Part shown: positions 14,448-23,306 of the stretch, piece after piece
Layout: every line of letters starts with the position of its first letter
Numbering within the stretch: the stretch's first letter is position 1
Assembly (NCBI RefSeq): GCF_037113525.1
Contig: NZ_CP146963.1
Location: forward strand, 3,410,001 to 3,474,000
Length of the DNA: 64,000 nucleotides
From: Butyrivibrio fibrisolvens
Lineage (GTDB): Bacteria; Bacillota; Clostridia; Lachnospirales; Lachnospiraceae
Reading direction: 5' to 3'
Made by a program: the position numbers and the translations under genes
The notes under the pieces: generated by a model
What the model was told of the DNA's origin: nothing
Databases searched by the model: none
The model's input: the letters and a program-made list of their open reading frames with translations, nothing else

Positions 14448-16107
14448 AGCCGCCCTCCTTACGCCGTTTTTCTATTTCTTCTTTCCTATAAACCAGTTTC
14501 TTTTCTTCTCTTGCTTCTGCAGCCGTTGGTCTTAAAGCTCTCGGAATACAGCTTCTAAGATCACGTTCATGCTTTTTATCTAATTCTGCAATCTTATCTT
14601 TTATTTCATTTGCTTTTTTCTCCGCATCAGCCTTATTTTTACCAATAATTGCGAGTTCCTTTTTTAATAATGACACTGCCTTTCTTGCAGAATCTAATCC
14701 CGGTGTTTCAGAAAATATCTTGACCAAGAAAAACCTATCGTCCCCATCCTTAATCTGTTTAACTTTCTTTTCTGCGGAAGATACCTTGGTCGCCGTTCCA
14801 TCGTATTCTGCTGCTAACTGTATTATTTTATTTTCAACAGAAGATACCTCCTCTTCTAATTCAGTGCGAGCCTCGTTGTAACGAGAAATTATTTCTAATT
14901 TCTCCTGCTCACACTTCTTTTTAGCTTCAGCTACACCTTCTGTCCGTATCTCATTTAACTCAACAAGCCTGTCAGCTATTATGCAGTCTTCATCAGTTTG
15001 ATTTTTTTTATCAGGTATAAGCAACACTCCATATTTCTTACAGATCTTAAAAATATAATCTCGTTTTTCAAACCATTGACTTCGCTCTTTTTTTTTAGAT
15101 GAAATGCTGTCCCTTAAAGCATCCATTTCCGATGAAAGATATCGGCGCTCACACTGTAGCCGTTCCCACTTATCCTGATCATCAGAATGCAAACTTGCCA
15201 TATTATGCAATTCTTCACCCACATCACGAAGCTGGTTCCCCGTCTCACTTTTCTCTTTATATGCATAAGAAATATCTGCACTCAAGTATGTGATCGGATG
15301 AGCCCAATAAAAACGTATTCTCTTAGCTATAGATTCCAACTTTTCGGATGTTGATTTGATGTTATCTTCAATCTGTTTGATTTCTTGCCGAACTGCTGTC
15401 TGCGTATCCCTTACGCCACTTCTTTTGTCAGAAAGCTGCTTGCTAAACTGGATTTTTTGTTGAATAACCCACGCTATATAGCTTATCGTAGGAAGATATT
15501 CAGACCTTTCCTGTATAATTCCTTTCAGACGAACTAAAGCAAAACGTTCAGAATCCTGACCCAACTCACAACTTGAAATCGCCTCAGACACTTTATCCAA
15601 CAATTTTTTTGCATCATCCTCTTCCTCAAAGCTAATCTTATAGCCGGATAATGAGATTAGCCGGATAATATCTTTCACATCGGTGAAAGATGTCAACTCT
15701 CTCTGTCTTTCTCGCAGATTATCTATTTCTTCGCCGATAAGAATCATCTGGTTGCTAAGAAAATCATTGTCTTCTTGTAGTATTTCTATCTGCTTCCTTT
15801 TTATGTCACGCATTTGGAACAGATAGTTCCGGTGCAAATACGCATCTGCATATGATGTAATATCTTGTGCCACAGACTCAAGAAAGCTTCTCTCTCCCTG
15901 TAATTCTTCTTCTAAAGAATCTCTGAAATGAAGAAGTTTCTCCTGACGTTCTGCCTCAACTCTATTTAATTCCTCTTGGCATTCCTCTACGCGTCTGTCA
16001 TATTCAATTTGATAAGCATCCACACGAACCCGAAGACCTTCAGCTTCCTTCCGGAGAGACTTGTTTATCAAGAGTCTATGAGGCATTACATAATCCCATA
16101 CGCTCAT
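14431..16107 (-). CDS. Long coiled-coil protein, second gene of putative defence operon
   Basis: 558 residues, dominated by heptad-rich charged helices in several blocks (about 15-80, 95-140, 215-275, 290-345, 390-455, 470-550). A short non-helical island lies near 277-290 (FYWAHPITYLS). There is no Walker A or other ATPase motif, so it is not a stand-alone SMC protein. The start ATG overlaps the stop of the upstream gene (ATGA, 16104-16107) and its end overlaps the winged-helix gene by 17 nt. A structural role linking the membrane-type first protein to the helicase is possible but unproven. Confidence 0.65.
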   Translation of the reverse strand: MSVWDYVMPHRLLINKSLRKEAEGLRVRVDAYQIEYDRRVEECQEELNRVEAERQEKLLHFRDSLEEELQGERSFLESVAQDITSYADAYLHRNYLFQMRDIKRKQIEILQEDNDFLSNQMILIGEEIDNLRERQRELTSFTDVKDIIRLISLSGYKISFEEEDDAKKLLDKVSEAISSCELGQDSERFALVRLKGIIQERSEYLPTISYIAWVIQQKIQFSKQLSDKRSGVRDTQTAVRQEIKQIEDNIKSTSEKLESIAKRIRFYWAHPITYLSADISYAYKEKSETGNQLRDVGEELHNMASLHSDDQDKWERLQCERRYLSSEMDALRDSISSKKKERSQWFEKRDYIFKICKKYGVLLIPDKKNQTDEDCIIADRLVELNEIRTEGVAEAKKKCEQEKLEIISRYNEARTELEEEVSSVENKIIQLAAEYDGTATKVSSAEKKVKQIKDGDDRFFLVKIFSETPGLDSARKAVSLLKKELAIIGKNKADAEKKANEIKDKIAELDKKHERDLRSCIPRALRPTAAEAREEKKLVYRKEEIEKRRKEGGYENKN

Positions 16108-18098
16108 AACACTTCACCCCCATCCACAAGACATAAAGCTTCATCAAACGAAATGTATTGACGGCCAACCATCAATTCATCCTGTTGGATAAACCATGTA
16201 ATTTTTTCGATAAATGGCATAAGTAAATCAGCATCGCCACCTTCGATCAGCTCACGAAGAGAATTGTTTATTTGCTCATTTACTTCATTTCTATGGCGCA
16301 TATAGTCAAGGACATAAGAATGCTCCGTCTTTCTGTTTTTCAGTTCTTCTACTAGAGCATTTGCATTACCTTCAAGTACCTCATACACGCTGATATATTG
16401 CATGTATGAATTGGCAACATATGTATTTACTGATTCTCTGAAATCATTCTGCATAACCAGCCTTTGCTCTGCAAATATGGTTCTAAGTTCTGCAATTCGC
16501 TTTTGATGATGCTTTTCAATTTCTCGCAAAGCTTTTTGCTTTTCAGAATCTATACCTGACAGATTAACTTCCAACTGACCGGCAATAGCTTTTATTGCCT
16601 TTTTATGGATGTTATACTCACGAAGATCCGAAATCAGGTTATAGCAAGGCAGTAAATCTTTGAACGACAACCTAAATTCAGATATGTTTTCCATAGAATC
16701 AGCAAAATAATACAGTTTCTCACAGCCACTTAATTCTAACTTTGAATTGATATCCGCAATACATTCGTTAAAGGCTTTTTGAGCATCCTTGTTAGCCGTT
16801 CCAATAATAGCGTTAGCTCCAATTCCGAACACTATTCCGCCAACTACTGAGCCTACCACAGTACCGATTGGGCCTAAACTTGAACCAATTGAAGCACCTG
16901 TAGCTGCTGCCGTTTTTGCTGATGTAAGAAGCCCTACCCCCTGTATAAAAGCCTGACCACTAAACTGTCCCGCAATCTGACCGCCGATTTGTCCTGCCGC
17001 CCATGCACCAGTAAATCCAGCTGTAGATGAAAAAACATTATTGACGGAATTACATAAAAGGTCATCTGTATCTATCGTCTGTGTCACAAAACACTTATAG
17101 AGATCTTTGGCAAAATCTACAGCCACATTCGCAGTTGCCATAACAGGGATAGCTTCCAGTGAATTTGCTGCCACTTCTTTTCCAAGCATCTTGCCAAATA
17201 ATTGAACAGATCCAGCAATTGCACCTCCACGCACTCCACCTTCGACTGTTCCACACAAAATATGTTCTATACTTTGAACAAACTGATCTTCCGGCAGATC
17301 CTTTGCGTTCTTTATTACGCCAACAATTTCTTGAACCGTGGTAAGAATAAGTCCTGTAGCCGCACCAGCTTTAACAGCTCTGCCCAAATTTACCTTATTC
17401 AACTCATCAAGTTTTTCTTGTCTTTCCGAGTACTCTGGTGTCGACTGAGCTTTCATCTGTTCAGCCAGTTCAGCAGCCTCTTCTGGCGTTATTGAATCAG
17501 AAGTGATAGTTTTTCTTCCAATATCAACTTTCACAGTATCATTTACACCCTGCCCTGCTCCGCCGACAAACTGTACATCCTGATACTGCGGATTTTTCAT
17601 ATCCTTAGCATATGCAGAAGCTTTATTATGAATTTTAGATTGGTAATCAGCCGATCTCATTGGCTTATCCCACGGATGCTCTCTTGTCCAAATAGAAATA
17701 TCCGTTTCCATATCTATACCAGAAAGGACAGTACCATCCGGCATCTGTCCTTTTGTGTAAATACCGATTTTAGAATCGGATACCCCCTTTGCAAGAGCAT
17801 TTATTTTCATAGTATTTTTGAAGTATTCTTCTGCTGCAAATCCCTTATATTGTTGCGTTGGTGTTTTTACCGGAAGCCCTGTAGACTTAGCTATAGCAGA
17901 CTGATTCATTGCTGCGGCATAGTTGTCCATAGCCGATTGAAGACTTCTTGTTTGTAATCCAGCCTGTGTTGAGGTTCCCTCAGATGAAGCATCACGAATA
18001 ATCGAGGAAACAACTTCATCCTCGGACGAAAATTCGACGAGATCATCAAAACTGATATCTTCCCCTATTCTCTTAGACGTGTTCATTTCATCATCCAT
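16104..18098 (-). CDS. Glycine-zipper membrane-active protein with possible nuclease domain, first gene of putative defence operon
   Basis: 664 residues from ATG 18098, preceded by AGAGGGA; the frame could extend to a TTG at 18119, which I reject. Residues about 85-180 hold GFAAEEYF (86-93), ETDIS (131-135) and YQSK (152-155). This order fits a PD-(D/E)XK-like fold with Asp133 and Gln153-x-Lys155, but the match is weak. Residues about 283-433 are rich in GxxxG/GxxG repeats (AGQIGGQIAGQFSGQ, GSVVGGIVFGIG), like pore-forming or phage tape-measure glycine zippers. Residues about 515-560 form a coiled coil. No signal peptide is seen. The design suggests a cytoplasmic protein that can insert into membrane; I do not recognise the family. 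Confidence 0.6.
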   Translation of the reverse strand: MDDEMNTSKRIGEDISFDDLVEFSSEDEVVSSIIRDASSEGTSTQAGLQTRSLQSAMDNYAAAMNQSAIAKSTGLPVKTPTQQYKGFAAEEYFKNTMKINALAKGVSDSKIGIYTKGQMPDGTVLSGIDMETDISIWTREHPWDKPMRSADYQSKIHNKASAYAKDMKNPQYQDVQFVGGAGQGVNDTVKVDIGRKTITSDSITPEEAAELAEQMKAQSTPEYSERQEKLDELNKVNLGRAVKAGAATGLILTTVQEIVGVIKNAKDLPEDQFVQSIEHILCGTVEGGVRGGAIAGSVQLFGKMLGKEVAANSLEAIPVMATANVAVDFAKDLYKCFVTQTIDTDDLLCNSVNNVFSSTAGFTGAWAAGQIGGQIAGQFSGQAFIQGVGLLTSAKTAAATGASIGSSLGPIGTVVGSVVGGIVFGIGANAIIGTANKDAQKAFNECIADINSKLELSGCEKLYYFADSMENISEFRLSFKDLLPCYNLISDLREYNIHKKAIKAIAGQLEVNLSGIDSEKQKALREIEKHHQKRIAELRTIFAEQRLVMQNDFRESVNTYVANSYMQYISVYEVLEGNANALVEELKNRKTEHSYVLDYMRHRNEVNEQINNSLRELIEGGDADLLMPFIEKITWFIQQDELMVGRQYISFDEALCLVDGGEVL

Positions 18099-18119
18099 AC
18101 TATATCCCTCTAAAACCAA

Positions 18120-18510
18120 CCATCAGTGAAAGTTTGAAAAAACTATAGCTATATACTTCTCGAATTGTTTCTTGCAGTATTATTTTCTTTCTCCAAATTT
18201 ATCCTAACGATTGCCTTTAAACCTACTGCTTCTTTTTCAAGCATTTTACCCATCTTATTTATTTGTTACGCACTCATTTCAGATAAAAGAATCAACATCA
18301 TATTCAGTCACTCAGAATAGATCACAAAAGAAATTTTCATCCATTCCTCACTGCGAGCTGAACTCCACTATATTAGCGTACATATTCAATTTCTATCTTA
18401 TCAGCTTACAACAAAAATATACGGAGATACGTATTTTTCCATATCCATTTAGCTTAAATGTTTTTTGCTTCAAATTAAGTCAACTTGTTTCCTTACACAC
18501 TCCCGCTTGG
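18120..18510. other. Intergenic region between rlmD and the putative defence operon
   Basis: About 400 AT-rich bases with no supportable gene. An imperfect hairpin (18413-18438) follows rlmD by about 70 bp on the minus strand: AAAAATACG pairs with CGTATATTTTT with a TA bulge. It is a weak terminator candidate. The operon promoter should lie at about 18130-18190, where TATATA and TATAGT boxes occur without a good -35 element. Confidence 0.5.
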
Positions 18511-20025
18511 TTAAGTGGGTAGCCTAGAGAGTAGTACGATGGTTTCTACATGCACAGTACACGGGAACTGATTTACAGCGCAGGCACGTTCTATTACATA
18601 GCCTGCTGCCTGAAGTTCTACAAGGTCTCTTTGAAGGCTTGTAGGCTTGCAGGATACGTATACCATATGGTCTACGCCATAATCGATGATCTTCTTAAGT
18701 GCCTTGGGGTGGATTCCGTCACGTGGCGGATCAAGGATTATGTAGTCAGGACGCTCTTCAATGTCATCAAGAACCTTTAAGACATCGCCTGCTATAAATT
18801 CACAGTTATTAACATTGTTGCGCTTTACGCTCTCTCTGGCAGCCTCTACGGCCTCTTCTACGATCTCTACACCTATTACCTTGTCTGCAACAGGGGACAT
18901 GAGCTGTGATATGGTTCCTGTTCCGCAGTAAAGGTCGTACAGGATGTGAGCCTTGTCTCGTCCCTGCTCTTTCATTCCTTCTTTGACATAGTCTCTTACT
19001 GTATCATAGAGCACCTCTGCAGAAAGAGAATTGGTCTGGAAGAAAGAAAATGGTGATATATCAAATTTAAGTCCAAGAAGTTCTTCTGTGAAGTGATCCT
19101 GACCATAAATGATATCTGTTCCCTGGTCTACTACAGCATCTGAAAGGCTGTCATTTTTGGTATGGAGGAAGCCTACTATCTCACCATCAAGGTCAAGATT
19201 AAGAAGGGCATCTTTAAGCGGGGTAAGGTCATGCTCTTCCTGAGTTGTTGTAATAAGGTCTATAAGGATCTGGCCAGTTTTTCTTGCCTTACGTACAAGG
19301 AGGTGACGCAGATATCCTGTTTTCTGCATTGTATGATAGAAAGATACGGTTTCTTTTGAGTTCGGCGCATACATATCTGCAAAGTAGTCAAGAACGCATG
19401 TCAGAACTTTTCTATAATCAGAATCAATGATCTGGCATCCTTTAACGGTTACGATATCATGCATGCTCCCTCTTTTGTGCATGCCAAGAGAAAGCGGGCC
19501 GTCCTTAACTTCATCACCAAAAGAAAACTCCATCTTGTTTCTGTATTCAAAACGTATAGGACTCTTTTTGATACCGTCCCATACAGGCTCTGTATCCTGT
19601 CTTTTAAAGGCGTCTGAAAGAAGCTTTTTGACCTGCTCTTCTTTGAGGGCCAGTTCCTGTTCATATGTCATGGACAGATAATGACAGCTTCCGCATATTC
19701 CAAAATGAGGGCATGAGCTTTCGATTGCGTCAGGAGCTTCTTCTATTACTTCTAAGAGTCTGCCTTCCATGCGGCTTTTTCCGCTTCTTGTAAGCACTGC
19801 TCTGATGCGCTGTCCGGGAAGCGCATTCTTTACAACACAGGTGCCTTCTATCTTTACGCAATTATCCGAAGTATTAACATCTTCGCAGGCACTGCCAGTA
19901 TTGTTTTCAGAGCCATCTTTTCCAGCGCTGTCAGCTGCAACCTTAACCAAATCTCCCACGATTCCCTTATTAGGAAAATCACGTCTTATTACTGTTCCTT
20001 CAATTATCTGCCTTTTCTTTCTCAT
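18511..20025 (-). CDS. rlmD: 23S rRNA (uracil-C5)-methyltransferase RlmD/RumA family
   Basis: 504 residues from ATG 20025, chosen because GGAGATGAG lies just ahead; the frame further upstream runs through a terminator hairpin. An N-terminal TRAM domain (about 5-95) contains an extra acidic segment (about 34-56). Cysteines 105, 111 and 114, plus one in VKGCQ near 196, match the 4Fe-4S ligands. The SAM-binding LYCGTGTISQL, LDPPRDGIHPK and VYVSCKPTSLQRDL blocks are present, the Cys in VSCKP being the catalytic nucleophile. It methylates uracil in 23S rRNA. Clostridia often have two or three paralogues, so the exact uridine is not certain. Confidence 0.9.
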   Translation of the reverse strand: MRKKRQIIEGTVIRRDFPNKGIVGDLVKVAADSAGKDGSENNTGSACEDVNTSDNCVKIEGTCVVKNALPGQRIRAVLTRSGKSRMEGRLLEVIEEAPDAIESSCPHFGICGSCHYLSMTYEQELALKEEQVKKLLSDAFKRQDTEPVWDGIKKSPIRFEYRNKMEFSFGDEVKDGPLSLGMHKRGSMHDIVTVKGCQIIDSDYRKVLTCVLDYFADMYAPNSKETVSFYHTMQKTGYLRHLLVRKARKTGQILIDLITTTQEEHDLTPLKDALLNLDLDGEIVGFLHTKNDSLSDAVVDQGTDIIYGQDHFTEELLGLKFDISPFSFFQTNSLSAEVLYDTVRDYVKEGMKEQGRDKAHILYDLYCGTGTISQLMSPVADKVIGVEIVEEAVEAARESVKRNNVNNCEFIAGDVLKVLDDIEERPDYIILDPPRDGIHPKALKKIIDYGVDHMVYVSCKPTSLQRDLVELQAAGYVIERACAVNQFPCTVHVETIVLLSRLPT

Positions 20026-20040
20026 AATCTTCTCATCTCC

Positions 20041-20081
20041 AAAAACGGGAGCAGCCGCCCCAACAGGGCCCACTGCTCCCG
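20041..20081 (-). terminator. Strong terminator abutting the rlmD ribosome binding site
   Basis: CGGGAGCAG (20046-20054) pairs perfectly with CTGCTCCCG (20073-20081), with more GC pairing inside. On the minus strand it is followed by TTTTT and then directly by the rlmD Shine-Dalgarno (20032-20040). It ends the upstream transcript, or acts as an attenuator in the rlmD leader, because no promoter fits between it and the start codon. Confidence 0.75.
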
Positions 20082-20102
20082 CCAATATTTCAATATTTTT
20101 AT

Positions 20103-20332
20103 GACGTCAACATCGAAGATGTTGCCGTCTTGCAGTTCTGAGCCGAAGGCTTGGAACTGCCTTGGACGCCAACCTCTACGGTTTTCGCCCCGGACGTCAA
20201 CCTCGCAGAGGTTGCCGTCTAGCTGTTCATAGCCGAAGGCTTTGAACAGCCTCGGACGTCGCCATCTTTGATGGCGCTGCCAGGGACGTCAATTGCTTTA
20301 GCAATTGCCGTCCAGCGATGCTACGCATCGCC
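20103..20332 (-). repeat. Array of hairpins with GACGTC...GCCGTC borders and compensatory changes
   Basis: Two 65-bp units (from 20103 and from about 20213) share the plan GACGTCAA-stem-TTGCCGTCT followed by a second stem around AGCCGAAGGCTT. The loops and borders are conserved while the stem bases differ in a paired way: AACATC/GATGTT becomes AACCTC/GAGGTT, and CAGTTC/GAACTG becomes CTGTTC/GAACAG. Two simpler hairpins follow: GCCATC TTT GATGGC, and AATTGC TTTA GCAATT between GACGTC and GCCGTC. A last one is GATG CTAC GCATC. The array lies between the 95-aa membrane protein gene and rlmD and would be transcribed as a 3' untranslated region. Confidence 0.75.
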
Positions 20333-20620
20333 TTATACATTTGAAGCTTCGTTAGCAGCCTTAGCAGCCGCCTTCATAGCTATAGGATCGAGGTCATCCT
20401 CGAAATCATAATCATCATCCCAATCATCATCGAAATCATCATCGTAAACCGGTGTAAGATAACGATATACGCAATATGCTATTGCAGCTACTGCTGCCAC
20501 TACCCCTATAAGTGCAAGTATCCAGAGAATAGTCTTTGGAAACTTGTCTTCCTTCACTTCCTTATGTCCAAGAATTTCATTAAGTTTTTTCAGTTCCAGT
20601 ACTTCATCAAGTTTATCCAT
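20333..20620 (-). CDS. Small single-pass membrane protein with acidic tail
   Basis: 95 residues: a charged N-terminus (1-27), one hydrophobic membrane segment (about 30-51, TILWILALIGVVAAVAAIAY), a very acidic stretch of Asp/Glu (about 59-77) and an Ala-rich end. Such small proteins occur beside pcrA in Lachnospiraceae and have no known function. The ATG at 20620 is preceded by AAAGGGG. It is separated from pcrA by 87 bp. Confidence 0.65.
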   Translation of the reverse strand: MDKLDEVLELKKLNEILGHKEVKEDKFPKTILWILALIGVVAAVAAIAYCVYRYLTPVYDDDFDDDWDDDYDFEDDLDPIAMKAAAKAANEASNV

Positions 20621-20707
20621 ATGCGACCCCTTTCTTAATGACGTCTTTTTTATGCTATTGGACCCTACCTATGTATTGTACCACAAAGTTGCCTGGATTC
20701 ATAACTT

Positions 20708-23293
20708 TCAAAGCTTTTTTAATTTGGCAAAAGCTGCGAACATGATCTTTTGTCCTGCGTCATCAAAATCCACTGTAACCTTGTAATCACGTGGACCATC
20801 TTCTATGGTCTTTACTACGCCTTCTCCGTACTTAACATGACTTACTCTGTCACCTTCTTTATAGTCAAGTGACGCGGGCTTCTGAAGGCCTTTAGAGAGG
20901 CCTGAGAGGCCGCCCTTGCCGGCACTCTTATGAGATGAAGCTGCTCCTGCTATAAAGGGCTTGGAAACAGGTGTTCTTACAGGCTTTTTGCCAATGGTAG
21001 CCTTAGGCTTACCAACAGGGCCATAGATGCTGCTTCCTGGTACGTGATCTATTTTTTCAGAAGATCTGTCATTGGCGTTACTCTTAAAGCCGCCAAGTCT
21101 TGCGCTTGTATTAGCCGCGCTATGATAAGAGCTTCCTGAGCTATAGTTCTTGTGTCCGTAAGAGCCGTCTGAGTAGTCTGCTCTTGTATAAGATGATCCT
21201 GAATATCCGCTGGAATTACCGAAGGTTCTGCGACTTCCTGATCCTCTCTGACTAGGCATGTATGAATCAGCGTCGTAATCGTAGTTGTCATCATCTTCAA
21301 TTGTGTCTCCGCCTTCAAAGAGGAATGAAGGCATAACGGATGAACCTGACCTGTCGAGAAGCTTTTCAGGGATCTCGTCTACAAATCTGCTGACTGGAAG
21401 AGACTCAAAAGCGCCTCTTACCATGCGTCTGTGCGCGCAGGATATTGTAAGCTCCTTCTTGGCTCTTGTTATTCCAACGTAAGCAAGTCTTCTTTCTTCT
21501 TCCATTGCCATTGGATCTGAATCCTCGGCATTTATAGTCATATAACTTGGAAAAGTACCTTCTTCAAGACCCGCAAGGTATACGTGCTCAAACTCAAGTC
21601 CCTTTGCACTGTGAAGGGTCATAAGAAGGACTCTTTCATCGCCTTCTGCCACGTTATCAATATCAGCAACAAGGGCTACATCTTCAAGGAATCCTGAGAA
21701 AGTCGGCTCGTCCGCTTTTTCCTCATAGGAGATGACCTTACCTATAAGTTCCTGAACGTTCTGCCTTCTGTCATTATCCTGACTGCCGTTGTTCTCATCG
21801 TCTTCTTCAAGGCTCTTAAGATATTCCTCGAACTCAGTTACGTCTATTACATCATGAATGAGTTCTTCAAGGCTCATCATCTTCTGCTTAGCTCTGAATG
21901 CCTTGATCATAAGATCGAAGTCGTGGAGCTTTTCTACTGTCTTACCTGTAATATACTCATTCGCATGGGCTATTGCATCATAGAAGTTCATGTTGTGAGT
22001 GCCTGCATAGTCCGCGATCTTATTAAGAGTCGTAGCACCGATTCCACGTTTGGGAATGTTTATAATACGGCGAACGGCAAGCTCGTCGCTTCCGTTATCG
22101 ATCGTCTTAAGATATGCCAAAAGGTCCTTGATCTCTCGTCTTGCATAGAAGTTTGTGCCGCCTACTACATTGTAAGGAATGCCGTACATGACGAAACGCT
22201 CTTCTATAAGTCGGGACTGGGCATTAGTTCTGTACAGAACGGCTGTTTCCGCATATGAGAGCTTGCCCTGTCTTTTCTTTGTTGAGATGTCATCTGCTAT
22301 AAAGTTGGCTTCTTCCGGTGCCTGCTCAAACTCGCAGAACCTTACCTTTGAACCTTCTCCTTCATCAGTCCAGAGAGCCTTGTCTTTACGGCCTTTATTA
22401 TGTCTTATGACTGTGTTGGCTGCATCAAGGATATTCTGGGTTGAGCGGTAGTTCTGCTCAAGCTTTATAACTGTTGCATTCGGATAGTTCTTTTCAAAAT
22501 CAAGGATATTCCTGATATTAGCGCCTCTGAAACGGTAGATCGACTGGTCGTCATCACCTACTACGCAGAGGTTCTTATATCTGTCTGCAAGGAGCCTTAT
22601 AAGTTCAAACTGAGCATTATTGGTATCCTGATACTCATCAACCATGATGTACTTAAAACGCTCCTGATAGCTTTCAAGTACGTCACTGTTCTCACGGAAA
22701 AGAGTTACAGTGTTCATGATAAGATCATCGAAATCCATGGCATTGTTCTTTTTCAGAGATATCTGATATTCCTGATATGCCTTGGCTATCTTCTGCTTCT
22801 GGAAATCATTACCGCTTGAAAGTGTATAAGAATTAGCAGATACAAGGTTATCCTTGCACTTGGATATTGTATTCTGGATCTGTCTTAATTTAAGATCTCT
22901 TGTTTCAAGATTATATTGTTTTACTATATTTTTAAGAACTGACTTGGAATCGTCACTATCGTAAATAGTAAAGTTATTGGAATATCCAAGTCTGTCTGCA
23001 TATCTTCTAAGGATCCTTACGCAGGTTGAGTGGAAAGTTGTAACCCAGATACTTTCTGAGCCAAATCCTACGATCTTATCAACTCTTTCACGCATCTCGC
23101 CTGCTGCCTTGTTGGTGAAAGTTATCGCCATGATATTCCAAGGGTTAACTCCGCACTCATCAATAAGGTATGCTACCCTGTGTGTCAGTACTCTTGTCTT
23201 ACCTGAACCTGCACCTGCAAGTATCAGTACCGGTCCTTCTGTCTGAAGGACTGCCTTTTTTTGTTCAACGTTAAGTGTATCGTAAATACTCAA
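20708..23293 (-). CDS. pcrA: ATP-dependent DNA helicase PcrA/UvrD
   Basis: 861 residues from a TTG start at 23293, chosen because SIYDTLNVEQKKAV is the family's normal N-terminus and AAAGGA lies upstream; the longer frame overlaps the previous gene. SF1A motifs include Walker A GAGSGKT, VDEYQDTN, GDDDQSIYRFRGA, QNYRS, TLHSAKGLEF and YVGITRAKK. The C-terminus has a Ser/Gly/Tyr-rich linker (about 670-800) and ends in the conserved module DRVSHVKYGEGVVKTIEDG that contacts RNA polymerase in PcrA. It unwinds DNA in nucleotide excision repair and resolves replication-transcription conflicts. Confidence 0.95.
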   Translation of the reverse strand: MSIYDTLNVEQKKAVLQTEGPVLILAGAGSGKTRVLTHRVAYLIDECGVNPWNIMAITFTNKAAGEMRERVDKIVGFGSESIWVTTFHSTCVRILRRYADRLGYSNNFTIYDSDDSKSVLKNIVKQYNLETRDLKLRQIQNTISKCKDNLVSANSYTLSSGNDFQKQKIAKAYQEYQISLKKNNAMDFDDLIMNTVTLFRENSDVLESYQERFKYIMVDEYQDTNNAQFELIRLLADRYKNLCVVGDDDQSIYRFRGANIRNILDFEKNYPNATVIKLEQNYRSTQNILDAANTVIRHNKGRKDKALWTDEGEGSKVRFCEFEQAPEEANFIADDISTKKRQGKLSYAETAVLYRTNAQSRLIEERFVMYGIPYNVVGGTNFYARREIKDLLAYLKTIDNGSDELAVRRIINIPKRGIGATTLNKIADYAGTHNMNFYDAIAHANEYITGKTVEKLHDFDLMIKAFRAKQKMMSLEELIHDVIDVTEFEEYLKSLEEDDENNGSQDNDRRQNVQELIGKVISYEEKADEPTFSGFLEDVALVADIDNVAEGDERVLLMTLHSAKGLEFEHVYLAGLEEGTFPSYMTINAEDSDPMAMEEERRLAYVGITRAKKELTISCAHRRMVRGAFESLPVSRFVDEIPEKLLDRSGSSVMPSFLFEGGDTIEDDDNYDYDADSYMPSQRGSGSRRTFGNSSGYSGSSYTRADYSDGSYGHKNYSSGSSYHSAANTSARLGGFKSNANDRSSEKIDHVPGSSIYGPVGKPKATIGKKPVRTPVSKPFIAGAASSHKSAGKGGLSGLSKGLQKPASLDYKEGDRVSHVKYGEGVVKTIEDGPRDYKVTVDFDDAGQKIMFAAFAKLKKL

Positions 23294-23306
23294 GTATGTT
23301 ATCCTT

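Noticed and set aside
20026..20085. Longer RlmD start (20 extra residues)
   Set aside because: The extension runs through a terminator hairpin, and the downstream ATG has a good ribosome binding site.
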